Counted from the stretch's first letter, positions 17,800 to 28,835 are shown. The stretch is DNA of 64,000 nt from CAYMZZ01 sp964395095 (GCA_964395095.1 CAYMZZ010000011.1:1-64000); one strand, 5' to 3'. Made by a program: numbers and translations. The notes: a model not told the origin generated them from the sequence alone.

Positions 17800-20700
17800 T
17801 CATTTAAAAAGTTGAAGAATCAGCTCGGGGTTCGCACAGGGATTGGCGGAAAAAATTATCTGTTCTTGCCAGGTATTGTACTCGGGCATCATCTTTTGTT
17901 CCTTCAGGCTCACAAATATTTTGCGTATATTCTTCAAATTTCTTTCGATATCATTATTGAGAATCGAACGATCGAGGAAATACCAAGTGGATAACCTTAT
18001 AAGCTGCCGCTGGAATTTGATTGGTAGCTTGCTTTTCTTTTCTCCTTTCTTGAGGCCTTCCTGCTTTTGCGTAACTATATCCACCATTTCCTGGTATTCC
18101 GAAATAGTGGGAATTGATTCATGAAGGAAGCTATAAACGCGGGCGGCCACCGTACTATTTGAATCGTTTGCTATTATCCTCGCTTCTTCCCGATAAGCAG
18201 CAAATCTTTCATCGATCGATCTTTCCACTTCAAGCTCTGCTAACTGTTGTGCCGATAATCCTGGCTTTGGCTTTCTGGAAATCGCTTTTGCATATCTGTT
18301 GGGAGGAGGACAAACGGGTTGCCAGCAATACAGGCGATTCAGCGTATTTACGTAATGATTGGCGTCTTTTTCGTTTGCTGCTACAAATCCACAGGGGTCA
18401 GGTATTACCCCCGTTTCCTCGCATGGGTTGCAATCTTTGCCATCAAAACAATGCCAGGGTACATTATCGTGACCAAAGAGGAATCTGATCAAATCACAAG
18501 GAGGATTGCCGCCATCACATACCCGCTTGCCAGCCAACCATCTTGTCCAGTTACGGTAAAGTGATTCAAATCGGCAAAGATCCTGCGGCGAAACCCATAA
18601 TATTCGCAGCATTATATGGGCAGGCATTTCGCGGTAAAGAACCTGCTCTACCAGTTCACGGTTTTCCTTTTTACGGAATCGCTCGGGCCATGCGGGTAAC
18701 AAAGCGGTCGCAATAAAAGAATAGGGATCTTCGCCGGGAACAAAACAATACTTATTCGGATCGCCACACTCATTTTGCTCACAAGGATCCTCGCCTGGCA
18801 CCACCCATTCGAAAGCGCATTTCTTTTCGTCGTTGCAAGGGTTGATCACACAATCGCAGTCCTTTCCTTTTTCCGCACAATGGGGCCTCAGGAGAATATG
18901 CTCCACCAAATGCAGCCCTTCGTCATTCACCAGTTGCCTGGCCCGTTCCACGGCATGGCACAACATGCCAGGATGCGTGTAACATTGGGGGTTGAAGGCT
19001 ACAATATCATTGCAGCAGGGCAAAGCCTCGCGTCTATTAGTCTGACCGCGCAAATTAGCTTCCCCGGATACCGCTCGCTGCTGGTGCCTGCCTTGTGCTC
19101 CAGGAAACTGTTCCCGATGATTCGCACAGTCGCAAAAAAAGCGGATGCCAAATGGCCCACATTCGCAATCAAATACAGGCAGGTAATGCTCGCTTTTGGC
19201 AAGGCATTTCATCACCTTATAAAAGTAGTCCAGGGCTTCCTTACAGGAGTCAAAGCAACATTCGCTTACCCATGACACGCAACAACACTCACAGTCATCG
19301 CTGTCGTGTTTCCCTTTTTGTTTATCTGGATATTCTCCCATGGCATCAAAATCATGCTCGCAAAAACCGGGAAGCCTGATCTCAACAAAGTATTTGGTGG
19401 GATTGCCGGGTATGTCCAGTTTTTTTTTCAGCACCGGGTAATAATAGATCACGAAATCAACCGCTTTCTTTTCTGAAGCATTGAGGGCACTGTATCGCCG
19501 AACTGATTCATCGGGGATGTCGGCGGCAGACTGTTCAAAACTCATGCGAATGATATCACGGATATCCTCATGTGTGGTGCAGGGAGTTTTATCCTGCTTG
19601 TTTTCGTGAATCACCAATTTCTCCAGCTTATCGGTTATACTCTCCCACATCGGTTGGGTGGCGATCTGCATTTCAACCTGCCACTTTTTTGCCAACTGAA
19701 TCAGCCTGGCCATCGCCCTGTCCCGTTTTTCCGCTGTATCATAGGTACAGGGGTGTATCAATCCCATATTGCCGCAGGCTACATTGAAGGTATAGCAACA
19801 ATCGTCTTTTCGCTGGTAGGTAGTAAATGCATTTTTAGACTGTGCACTGCGGATAAACTTCTGCACACCTTCCTCACCCCAGGCTTCCACACTTGACGGG
19901 AAACGCCGGCTGCTTACAGCCAGTATCTCCCGCAAGTAGAGCACCCATTCACAAGAGTTATCGCACTCACGCTGGGTAATGTGATAGTTACCCCTATATT
20001 GTAATAGAATAAGGAAAAATTTAAATCCCTTCAACGCATCCGCAGGCGATTCAAATAATTGTGCACTGATCCATTGTCCCTGCCCTCCCAGATTATCTTT
20101 ACGGATAAAATAATAATACTCCTTTTCTTTATGGGCGTCGGAACAATCTTTGTCGTTGGGTTCAGGCAGGGTTTCACAAGGAAAATATTGTTTGAATAAA
20201 GGGGCAGATTTACGGATCGTTCTTACGGGATAGCTATTCGCTAATGAGCTAAGTTCCTTGCGGGCTGCGTCCACATTGTACGAAAATCGCCGCATGGTTT
20301 CATCCGGTATGAATACCAGCGATTGTTCATCGGTACAACCTGTTGTTTGATGCAGGAACTTTTCCTGGAAGCTGATCAACTTTCCAAAGTTATTTTCGTC
20401 CGAAGCCAGGGTTAGTATATTGGCATACTCTTTCGTAAAAGCCGCCTGTGCTTCTTGTTCCGATGTATAGCCGCGAACGCTTTCAAACAAAACAAGGTTG
20501 TCGGTGGATCTTCTTATTTGATAGTGATACCATTTTGTTCGGTTACGGCCTTCTTTCCGTTCATGTAGGATGGACGTACCCCCATAACAGATTTCCAGCC
20601 GGTCGTCATTTGAAGAAAAGATCCGATGAATATCCTTTACCTGCTTCATCCGCTTCTTCTCCTCTGTAAAGTCGCCTTCCAACTTGAACCAGGCATGAAA

Positions 20701-23700
20701 ACCATCTTTTTTAACCAGCCTGTACGCATAATCACCCTCTGCACTAACCGGATCTGGCTTAACCATCTTATCTGTTTGCGGCGATCCTTCCTGCAGGGCT
20801 ATCTCATTCAGCACCCGCTTCAATGCAATGAGAGCTTCCGCCTGCTTTTTGAGTTCATCCGGATCTTCAACCTTTTCATTGGCAATATAAGTCGCGACCA
20901 GGCGGTCATTTTCCCGAATTTCCAACTCGCCGCCTTTGCCCCTTTCGATCCGGTATGCCGGGGGTAAGGCTACTATCTGAACAGCTTCATTATACGCTTC
21001 GTCGAAAGTGGGATATTCCCGGGCACTGCGAAACCTAAAGTCGCCGGCATCCTCCCACCCCAGCCAGAGTGTATATTGAAACATGTCTTCAATGCTGGAG
21101 TAATGCAGCAGGTACAACTTTTTACTAAAATAGTCTGCCAGCCTGTCCATTTCCCGCTCTGCTTCATCCGATGTAAGCTGTTCCACTTTGTTCGTTGCGA
21201 TAATCTTTCCTTCATGCTTTAGTTGGATATAAAATTCGTTTCCACTCCCTTCGCTTTTAACATAATTGGAACGATCGCAAAGCAAAAAAAGCAGCCTTAC
21301 GCGCTCTTCTTCCTGTACGGATTCGTTTCCAAACTCTTTTTCTGAGATAAATAGGAAAGTCTTATCGGCATCGCGTACTACGTATTGGTTGATCTCCCTG
21401 TCGTCCCTTACGTCTACCAAATTGGTATGGGTTTGCAACCCATTCATATCGAAGAAGAGATTAACCCGATCTGGGTTGGGAACAAACTGTGAAGGCCTTG
21501 ACCCCTCCTCTGGTTTCTCTGCAATCCAGGTGTCCATATCCGCCAGGTCCCTTAACAGGTCGCTTGATACGTTTAATTCCCTTTCGCGGGTTATAATGGG
21601 GTCCCTGCGATGCCAGCGGTTCCCATTCGTTTGTTGCAGCATTAACTCATGACGGAACTGGCTGGGCAGAATATCTTCCCTTATTGCTGTGGGGGAAGCA
21701 AGTCGTACCATCTGCCTGGCCATTTTTTTAGCCTCCTGCTCACTGAACTTGCCGGGATTGCTAAAAATGGAGCCAGCCGCTTTAACTCGGAGCTGATATA
21801 AATCTTCCTCTCCAGTTTCCGTAAGGTAATAGTTCTTTTCTTCCTTCATCGATTCCAGCAACACTTTGACAATTTCCTTTGCTTCATCCACGCTTTCAAA
21901 ACTTTGGTCACTGGCAAACAGGGTTTTCCCATGCCAGTTAATATGTACAACCGATTGCTGCTCGTATTGTATTACTTCGAAGTGACAGAGGTTATTATTG
22001 CCGATCCCATTAATACCGAGGTAAGCCGCAAATCGCTTTTCCAAACCGGAAATATTGTAATTATTCCAACCGTTATGCTGGTAATCATATCCCTTACCTC
22101 TTGTACTGCTTACATCAGGATAAACAGCCAGGAAATCCTGTTTATATTTACTATTATTCCGCTTCAACTGCTGATCATCCAGGAATGGATACGACAGGAG
22201 TGCGTAATCAGTGAAGGATTCAGCGAATCTTGCCAGCAGATGATCCAGGAAGTTGTTCCTGCGTTGCAGGTATAGCTGCTCGTTCTCTGTGATCGATTGC
22301 AGGTAATCCCAGTAGTTATTGGATGTAACAGCTACGTGAAAAGAAAATTTTCCCGTTTTATCGATAGTATAAGTGCGGTAGCTTTTTTCGATAGCCAGTT
22401 GGAATTGTAAAGAACCTGCAGCCCGTTTCGCATCCGATTTCTCCTTATATTGTTCCTTACCCACTAATACAAAATCAAGTGAAGTGGTAACGAGATAGAA
22501 AATCCAGCAACCATTACGGCCTTCCAGCACATACTCTGTGTAATGATTGCTGACAAAATCCTCCCGCAACTGGTGCACGGCATCATCCCGGTCTGAGCGA
22601 CAGAGAAAATCGTATGGAGGCAAGTCCTGCAATAAATTACAGGTATCCATTCTTCCTTCGTGGATAAGGCTCTCCAGTTTCGTTCTATTCACCGGGTAAG
22701 CAAGGCTGCTTCCTGTGTCGGATGCTTCGGTATCGAAAGCCAATAGTTTCGCGAAATTGGGTGAGGCCTCAAACCGGTTGATAAAATAAGTATGTGCGGC
22801 ATCTTTCCCTTTGCCGTCGAGCGAGAATAAAGAGCGAAGGTTTTTCAACTGGCTCAGGTAGCCCGACAGCAGTACATCAAAGAAAAGAAGATACCCTTTT
22901 AGCTGAAGCGCCTGTGCCTTTCTTGCATCAGAGGCAGATTCGGGTAAACTTCCGTCTGCTATCCCATATACTTTTGGAAAATCATTCTCGAGTTGCAAAT
23001 AATCACCGAGGTCATTCAGGTAGGTACCATATGGTATGGGCGCATCCAAGTAAGGAGAATTGCCCGGTAAAATTCTTTTGTTGCTGCTGGTAAGGGTAAG
23101 GCGAACCAGGTCGTTATGCCTGGATGGATCGAATTGCAGGTCGCTTCCGTTGCGGGTAAAGCGAAACCCGGAACATTTCGGGCTGAATCGGGGAACATGA
23201 TTTTCCCATAACCGGAATATCCAGGATGATAGATCTTTATCTGAACAAATGCTGCCATCGCAATTCCGCAGTGACAATTCTCTGATTGCGATGACCCCTT
23301 TCACGGCAAACAGCAAATTATAGACATCCGACAGATGTATCTCTTTTATGAGCTCCGTTTTTTCAAGCTCCCTTGTATCAATAAACCCATGGCTTTGCTG
23401 TAAGTTGATGGGCCTGCCCGCAAATATTTCTTCAATGGGAATCTCTTTTTCCTCAAGCAGTTGCTTTAGGCGATAGAATTTAGGTGATCGGGAAAAGAAT
23501 TGGCTAAGACTCTCCACAAACGACAGGTACACTTTTGCCGGATCGGTGCCGGCTTCGAGTTCCACGTCGGCACAAACACCTATTTCCTGGATGCACAGGA
23601 TTGTAATATCATAAAAGTCCTCACATAGATTGCGATGGGCCATCAGCATTTTCCTGATCCTTCCGCGAAGTTTTTCTGTTTCTGCCTGGTCCAGATCCTC

Positions 23701-24228
23701 ATGGGAGTCAGGATCTATGTATATATGATACAGGCCGTTGAGAAATGTTTTGCAGGAAGAAGGGCGCGGCTCCAACGAGGCCGTACTATGGTAATGTGTG
23801 GGATATTCCTTTGATTGTCGGCCGCAAATACCTTCAATTGTAATATCATCCGCCACAGTCAGCCAGGCGTTTCTCACACCGGGAATATCAATCAGCAGTT
23901 TCCGGTAGTCCAGTATCGTGAGCGGGCTGCAACCCAGTATTTGAGCAGGAGTGAAAAAATTATTCTCTACTAAATCATCTCCCGGCTGCTTTGAAAAAAG
24001 GTCTGCAGGAGATAAGGATGTCCGGTAACCAAGATCCAGCAAGGCATAACAAAGCGTTTCAAGGATGGTGATGCCCGGGTCATGCACATTATGATCTGTC
24101 CATATTTTACCCGACAATTCTCCAAGATATTCCATTCCCTCGCGGCGAAGTCTTTCAAAATTTAACCATTCCGGAAAACTGGAATCATTCTTTTGAATCA
24201 ACTTTATATCGTCTGCCATTTCTGCCAT
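17800..24228 (-). CDS. Giant eCIS baseplate wedge protein (Afp12-like)
   Basis: This 2142-residue protein begins with the baseplate-J/Afp12 signature IWTDHNVHDPGITILET plus LDLGYRT (about 40-70) and later has EGLHLVEHILLRP (about 1770) and PAHIMLRILW (about 1870), patterns of Afp12-like wedge proteins. In the particle it should form the baseplate arms that trigger contraction. It is far larger than Afp12 of Serratia (under 1000 residues). Much of residues 500-1600 is repeated, moderately conserved blocks of the form F-x-S-x-x-E-A-x-x-A. A cysteine-rich insertion at about 1620-1950 contains C1646-E-C-C-C-V-S-W-V-S-E1656 and many CxC and CC pairs, including DCECG, FCDC and CNPCEE. The spacing to neighbours is under 20 bp on both sides. 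Confidence 0.85.
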   Translation of the reverse strand: MAEMADDIKLIQKNDSSFPEWLNFERLRREGMEYLGELSGKIWTDHNVHDPGITILETLCYALLDLGYRTSLSPADLFSKQPGDDLVENNFFTPAQILGCSPLTILDYRKLLIDIPGVRNAWLTVADDITIEGICGRQSKEYPTHYHSTASLEPRPSSCKTFLNGLYHIYIDPDSHEDLDQAETEKLRGRIRKMLMAHRNLCEDFYDITILCIQEIGVCADVELEAGTDPAKVYLSFVESLSQFFSRSPKFYRLKQLLEEKEIPIEEIFAGRPINLQQSHGFIDTRELEKTELIKEIHLSDVYNLLFAVKGVIAIRELSLRNCDGSICSDKDLSSWIFRLWENHVPRFSPKCSGFRFTRNGSDLQFDPSRHNDLVRLTLTSSNKRILPGNSPYLDAPIPYGTYLNDLGDYLQLENDFPKVYGIADGSLPESASDARKAQALQLKGYLLFFDVLLSGYLSQLKNLRSLFSLDGKGKDAAHTYFINRFEASPNFAKLLAFDTEASDTGSSLAYPVNRTKLESLIHEGRMDTCNLLQDLPPYDFLCRSDRDDAVHQLREDFVSNHYTEYVLEGRNGCWIFYLVTTSLDFVLVGKEQYKEKSDAKRAAGSLQFQLAIEKSYRTYTIDKTGKFSFHVAVTSNNYWDYLQSITENEQLYLQRRNNFLDHLLARFAESFTDYALLSYPFLDDQQLKRNNSKYKQDFLAVYPDVSSTRGKGYDYQHNGWNNYNISGLEKRFAAYLGINGIGNNNLCHFEVIQYEQQSVVHINWHGKTLFASDQSFESVDEAKEIVKVLLESMKEEKNYYLTETGEEDLYQLRVKAAGSIFSNPGKFSEQEAKKMARQMVRLASPTAIREDILPSQFRHELMLQQTNGNRWHRRDPIITRERELNVSSDLLRDLADMDTWIAEKPEEGSRPSQFVPNPDRVNLFFDMNGLQTHTNLVDVRDDREINQYVVRDADKTFLFISEKEFGNESVQEEERVRLLFLLCDRSNYVKSEGSGNEFYIQLKHEGKIIATNKVEQLTSDEAEREMDRLADYFSKKLYLLHYSSIEDMFQYTLWLGWEDAGDFRFRSAREYPTFDEAYNEAVQIVALPPAYRIERGKGGELEIRENDRLVATYIANEKVEDPDELKKQAEALIALKRVLNEIALQEGSPQTDKMVKPDPVSAEGDYAYRLVKKDGFHAWFKLEGDFTEEKKRMKQVKDIHRIFSSNDDRLEICYGGTSILHERKEGRNRTKWYHYQIRRSTDNLVLFESVRGYTSEQEAQAAFTKEYANILTLASDENNFGKLISFQEKFLHQTTGCTDEQSLVFIPDETMRRFSYNVDAARKELSSLANSYPVRTIRKSAPLFKQYFPCETLPEPNDKDCSDAHKEKEYYYFIRKDNLGGQGQWISAQLFESPADALKGFKFFLILLQYRGNYHITQRECDNSCEWVLYLREILAVSSRRFPSSVEAWGEEGVQKFIRSAQSKNAFTTYQRKDDCCYTFNVACGNMGLIHPCTYDTAEKRDRAMARLIQLAKKWQVEMQIATQPMWESITDKLEKLVIHENKQDKTPCTTHEDIRDIIRMSFEQSAADIPDESVRRYSALNASEKKAVDFVIYYYPVLKKKLDIPGNPTKYFVEIRLPGFCEHDFDAMGEYPDKQKGKHDSDDCECCCVSWVSECCFDSCKEALDYFYKVMKCLAKSEHYLPVFDCECGPFGIRFFCDCANHREQFPGAQGRHQQRAVSGEANLRGQTNRREALPCCNDIVAFNPQCYTHPGMLCHAVERARQLVNDEGLHLVEHILLRPHCAEKGKDCDCVINPCNDEKKCAFEWVVPGEDPCEQNECGDPNKYCFVPGEDPYSFIATALLPAWPERFRKKENRELVEQVLYREMPAHIMLRILWVSPQDLCRFESLYRNWTRWLAGKRVCDGGNPPCDLIRFLFGHDNVPWHCFDGKDCNPCEETGVIPDPCGFVAANEKDANHYVNTLNRLYCWQPVCPPPNRYAKAISRKPKPGLSAQQLAELEVERSIDERFAAYREEARIIANDSNSTVAARVYSFLHESIPTISEYQEMVDIVTQKQEGLKKGEKKSKLPIKFQRQLIRLSTWYFLDRSILNNDIERNLKNIRKIFVSLKEQKMMPEYNTWQEQIIFSANPCANPELILQLFK

Positions 24229-24246
24229 TCTTTGGTATGTTAGCAG

Positions 24247-27200
24247 TTAATTTTTATCGCGGCAATAATTCTCCTGCACCAATACCGGCCCTGAACAGGT
24301 ATTTAATGTCGGAGTTTGATTGCACCAGGAATCACAGTTTTCATTTATCAGCTTCACTTCTATATCACCTGCCACTAAAATAGAACGGGGACTGACGGGA
24401 CAAACTTTCTGCACATCGTTGATGGTTTGTGCTTCGTCCTCGTGTGCCATTCGCAGTTCACTGATAAAATCAACATAGCTGGTGAATTCCAGGAAACGCA
24501 AAACATCGGACCGATAAATGCACTGACCGAATGTGAGTTTATCGTATTTCCCAATAGCCCATGGCGCCAAAAATTCCCGTAAGTCTGATTTAAGTTTCTC
24601 CTTATAAAAGTTCTTATCCTTACCTCGCACCAGGGTGACGCTGATACAGAAATTAACTTTCTCGTACCGGGGATTGGCCACTTTCAGCCGAACAAAGGGA
24701 GAAGTCGTTTTCCTGATAAAATTTTCAATCGTTTCCATAAGGCTTACGGGCACTTTGGGTTCAAATGAATTACCGGCCTTCAATACGCGTAAATCAGGTA
24801 TTACTGCCAGCAATACATAACCCGGTGCATAAGGAACATCATTGCTATATAAAGAGGCATCGGTATGGAAACTGTGGTTGATGCATTTGGCTTTGTACAC
24901 TTGGGGAAACTCTTGCAAAACCATTCTTTCGTAATCCCATTTTTGAATTGACCTGCCCTTGTGCCGCAGGTGTTCACTTACCCGCAGGTAATATCCTCCC
25001 TCCAGTTCGGGCAAACTACCTCCGAATGAATCATAGGGCTGCATTACTTTTTTAATCAGCGGATCGGCTACCAGCAACTTGCCAATGCTTCCCGCTTCCA
25101 GCGAGTTTTCCAGTCTTGCTGTATCATTTCCCTCATTCATTTTAAAGGTAGCACGCATGGCCTGTGTATGAATACCCAGTGTTTCGCTAACAGCCCGGCT
25201 ACTCTTAGCGATAGAAGCTTTGATCCAGAAAATGCCAGGTGGCATAATGGAATTATTATTTGTCATGCCCTCCGGCATGGCAAATTTTATGATACCCGAT
25301 GTGGTAAGCGAGCTGGTACCGTCTTCGAGTACTTCAAACCCTGTACGTAATGTCTTCCAACGGTTATTATCGAGATAATGCCAGTGTACTTTTTCTTTTG
25401 GCTTTTCCGAATCGGCTGTGGCTTCGGCCAGTTGGAACAGTAAATGGAGGTTGATGCTGGGCTGAAAATCGCGGAGCCCGATGAATAAAGTGCCTTCATC
25501 ACAGAAAGTGGGAAACAAAGTGGGCTCCAGTCCAATCTCTTCCCGTTTATGTGTTCCTTTGTACGGATAGAGGTGAATCAGGTCGATATCTGAGATGGGA
25601 GCGGAGGCCTTATAGTCGATCACCATATTTTGAATCTGCGGCGTATATGGCTCATTAGGTATAACAACCCGTATCTTTTTGGCATCCCCAAGTTTATCAA
25701 ATATGCCTTTCAGAATGGGGTCTTCAATGTATTTAAATATTTTATCCAAGTCCACATCCCGAAGAACAGGTGGAGAAAACGGATCGGGAGCATGATAGTT
25801 ATTAGGTACATTTTGACCGCCTGGCAATGGCGATCCAACCGCATCACCCGTTAATCCCGCATCAAAAAATACATTGAAGGGAGGTGGGTTCGCCCCATTA
25901 TTATATACGGCACGAATGGCATTAATGATGTTTAGTTCCCGGGGATTGGCAGAAACGGATAATTTATACGCATCGTCAATTGCCCGAAATACCTCATCAA
26001 TTTTGAGTGTTTTTATAGGGCTACTGGTAGATGCATCCACACCATCATAGACCGGACCTACAGATATTTCCGGTAGCTTACCCATCGCCAGCATCTGCCT
26101 GGTTAGGACGAATGAGTACCTCGAGTGCTGAAAATCCTGGTTCAACAAAGTCAGTTTAAGAAAGCCGCTTCTTGAATCATTCCTGAACACTGAAGGCGTA
26201 AAGCAATTCTTGTTTCGGCGAGTATAAGAGTTAAGACTAAAATCATTCCTTGTGAACTTATATACCGAGCTCCTGGGGTTTTCACTACAAAAGGCAGGCG
26301 TATCGTCTTTGAAAAGTAAATGAAACGGGGCTACGCCAGTTGTAACGTCCGCAGGAATATCTGGTAAAGGCGGTATTGTTGTTGGGAAAACAGGTGTTGG
26401 ATTTGGAAACCATGTTCCATTCTCCAACAAACTATATTGAAAAGCAAACCGGTTTTTGTCGAGATGCTCGATGCCAATGCCCCCCAATATATCTTCATAA
26501 CCGTGATAGTACTCTTTAAAATCTTTCGGAAGATCCTTCCAGTCAAACTTTATTTCAAACGCTGACCAGTTTTTACAGAAAACCTCGGTAGAAGAGATAT
26601 AAAAATTAGCCCCTACTTTTGGCCTGTTTCCAAAAGGGAATACAATCCCATTTACATCCATCACATTCTCATCGTTCTGCACCACAAAATTCTTCAATCC
26701 ACATACCTCCACATTGATCCCGGTATTTTCCTTCACCGAAACATTGCGAAAGAAATGATATAAAGAAACATAATGAGGCCCTTCCGCGGGCTTTCGCTTC
26801 AGGCAACAGTCTTCATCAGCCACGGGGTTGACCATTTCGTACCGTAGACCGGGAATATCTTCCAGTTCCAGTCGTACCAGCGGCAGTTCTGTGCCAAGAT
26901 CTTCTTCCAGGTTTTCTTTGTTGTAAAAGGTTACCGCGGGTTTATCTGCATTCAAGGTGGCCGCAATTACGAGCTGGAAACGATTGCCAGTAAGCGTTCC
27001 CATCTCCAGGCGGGTGATCTCACTGGCTTCAATCCATTCTTCCTCGCCGCTAAATGTAATTTTGAAGGGCCATTTTTTGGGAAAGAGGTGCGACAATTTA
27101 TCCACTTCCGCTTTTACGCTTGCGTTTATCGCAGCATTCAAGAAACTATCCCAGTCTTTATAATCTACCAGTTCAAAATCCACATAGCGGGGTTCATTGG

Positions 27201-28821
27201 AACAGGGGTGAAGCGATAAAGCGGCGAGGAACTGGTCTCTGATCATGTCTGCAGCCGCCACACTCATCCCCTGCTGCCGGGCTTCTGCCAGCAGGTCTTT
27301 ACTGATCAGGTAATAAGACATCGGCCCGGGTATCGCCAAAGTGTAATCTGTAAGGAAATGCTGCACCCGGTTGTAGAGGGAAATGGCGGGATACAAATTG
27401 TCCGGATAATCCGGGCAATCCGGAGCATTGCCACAATTTCCGGATATGTCATCGCAAACTGACGGCGCCAGTTCGCAATCTATAGTAATTTCTACCTTTC
27501 TTGTTCCGCCCCCGAGAAAAAGAACAGGTGATGCCAGGACGAAGCCCAATCTTGCTGCCGGGTGAGCTTGAGGATTATTTTTTCCTGGCACTGTGTACTT
27601 GCTGAATTTATTTCCGAGTGTGTACCAATTCTTTGGCGATTCATCAGTGAAATCCTTTTCCACACCGTCTGCTTTGTCGGCAGCAGGAGCGATATACGCG
27701 CCTTCGAGGTAAGTAGCATCTACCACTTCTTCATTTTTCAGAAACAATGTCCTCAGTTCTGCCACCCGGGTTTCGTTTACAACTATATCATCATCTGTAT
27801 CAAAGAGAATATCCAAGTTTTTGGCATCCCTTCCGGCATTGAGTGCGGTTCCCGCTGAAACAAGATGTTTTTGATACTGCTCCCGAAGAATTTTCTGCAC
27901 TTCAAAGATGATATTAGCTTTGTCGGGATCCGCATCCTTCGCCTTGATCCGCAACACATCCATGTAAAAGAATTTCAGGTGCTCCTTCGTTTTCCTGTTC
28001 AGTTCATTCTGCATTTTACCAAACAACCTGATAAAAGCGAAGATCAATGCCAAATGCGGCGCATGCTGTTCTCTGAGCTCCTGCTCCAGGGGCACAAGAC
28101 TTTGACCAATACTTTGTTCGGCAGTTGTGGCCAAAGAGCGAATGCAATCGAGAAAAAGTTGCCAAAAGCTGGTTACCTCCTTGTATAATTTTTTAAGGCT
28201 GGCGCATTCGCCAGGTGCCTCGTATTCCGGGTCAATTAAATAGTTCTCGGTGCGCTGCAAATTCCATACATCATTGTCGGGTGTATCTTTAAATTTGCTG
28301 AAATCAATAGGTTTGATATTGTATTTTTTGACGGCTTTACCAACTACTTGTATAAATTCAGCCAAATACCCCGACAATTTGTTTCGGATCAGTGATTCCA
28401 ATTCATTACTGGCCGGAAGATCATCTTTCCTCAGCGCTTCATGCCATTTATAGATCGTATTTATTCCATTATAGTATATAAAATAGATGATTAGCCGCAA
28501 GCCTGAAACGGTAGGTTGCTTATCGAAAGAATATTTGTATCCCTTATATTTTTCCTCCAAAGCCTGGTAATCAAACCGGGCGATAGAGGAAAGTACAATA
28601 GGAATACTGTCACGGAAAAAAGGCCTCCAATCGCTTACGGCCAGTGTTTTGTCATAATAAAGGATGCTGCCCGATAACTTATTGAAGTAATCCAGAAGGT
28701 CTACCAGGGACCGGTTATCGATTTTTACATTCTCCGACAATAAGTGATCTATGATCCGCTGGCGCTGGCTGGTGCCCGGATCATTTTGAAAGGGATGTAT
28801 AAGATTGCGACAATCGAACAT
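24247..28821 (-). CDS. eCIS baseplate J-like protein (Afp11-like)
   Basis: This 1524-residue protein is a baseplate J/Afp11-type wedge component. The best signal is in the C-terminal third: YYLRVSEHLRHKGRSIQKWDYE followed by MVLQEFPQVYKAKCINH (about residues 1275-1320). That is the motif shared by Afp11/gpJ-type proteins (R-V-S-E-x-L-R-H-K-x-R and D-Y-E-x-x-V-L). The N-terminus (MFDCRNLIHPFQNDPGTSQ) and the segment LSGSILYYDKT are also typical of Bacteroidota versions. Together with the gp25-like and 2142-aa proteins it would build the baseplate wedge. It lies between those two genes. No truncation or frameshift is evident, and the length is well above that of Afp11 of Serratia. Confidence 0.85.
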   Translation of the reverse strand: MFDCRNLIHPFQNDPGTSQRQRIIDHLLSENVKIDNRSLVDLLDYFNKLSGSILYYDKTLAVSDWRPFFRDSIPIVLSSIARFDYQALEEKYKGYKYSFDKQPTVSGLRLIIYFIYYNGINTIYKWHEALRKDDLPASNELESLIRNKLSGYLAEFIQVVGKAVKKYNIKPIDFSKFKDTPDNDVWNLQRTENYLIDPEYEAPGECASLKKLYKEVTSFWQLFLDCIRSLATTAEQSIGQSLVPLEQELREQHAPHLALIFAFIRLFGKMQNELNRKTKEHLKFFYMDVLRIKAKDADPDKANIIFEVQKILREQYQKHLVSAGTALNAGRDAKNLDILFDTDDDIVVNETRVAELRTLFLKNEEVVDATYLEGAYIAPAADKADGVEKDFTDESPKNWYTLGNKFSKYTVPGKNNPQAHPAARLGFVLASPVLFLGGGTRKVEITIDCELAPSVCDDISGNCGNAPDCPDYPDNLYPAISLYNRVQHFLTDYTLAIPGPMSYYLISKDLLAEARQQGMSVAAADMIRDQFLAALSLHPCSNEPRYVDFELVDYKDWDSFLNAAINASVKAEVDKLSHLFPKKWPFKITFSGEEEWIEASEITRLEMGTLTGNRFQLVIAATLNADKPAVTFYNKENLEEDLGTELPLVRLELEDIPGLRYEMVNPVADEDCCLKRKPAEGPHYVSLYHFFRNVSVKENTGINVEVCGLKNFVVQNDENVMDVNGIVFPFGNRPKVGANFYISSTEVFCKNWSAFEIKFDWKDLPKDFKEYYHGYEDILGGIGIEHLDKNRFAFQYSLLENGTWFPNPTPVFPTTIPPLPDIPADVTTGVAPFHLLFKDDTPAFCSENPRSSVYKFTRNDFSLNSYTRRNKNCFTPSVFRNDSRSGFLKLTLLNQDFQHSRYSFVLTRQMLAMGKLPEISVGPVYDGVDASTSSPIKTLKIDEVFRAIDDAYKLSVSANPRELNIINAIRAVYNNGANPPPFNVFFDAGLTGDAVGSPLPGGQNVPNNYHAPDPFSPPVLRDVDLDKIFKYIEDPILKGIFDKLGDAKKIRVVIPNEPYTPQIQNMVIDYKASAPISDIDLIHLYPYKGTHKREEIGLEPTLFPTFCDEGTLFIGLRDFQPSINLHLLFQLAEATADSEKPKEKVHWHYLDNNRWKTLRTGFEVLEDGTSSLTTSGIIKFAMPEGMTNNNSIMPPGIFWIKASIAKSSRAVSETLGIHTQAMRATFKMNEGNDTARLENSLEAGSIGKLLVADPLIKKVMQPYDSFGGSLPELEGGYYLRVSEHLRHKGRSIQKWDYERMVLQEFPQVYKAKCINHSFHTDASLYSNDVPYAPGYVLLAVIPDLRVLKAGNSFEPKVPVSLMETIENFIRKTTSPFVRLKVANPRYEKVNFCISVTLVRGKDKNFYKEKLKSDLREFLAPWAIGKYDKLTFGQCIYRSDVLRFLEFTSYVDFISELRMAHEDEAQTINDVQKVCPVSPRSILVAGDIEVKLINENCDSWCNQTPTLNTCSGPVLVQENYCRDKN

Positions 28822-28835
28822 GGTTTACCTGGTCA

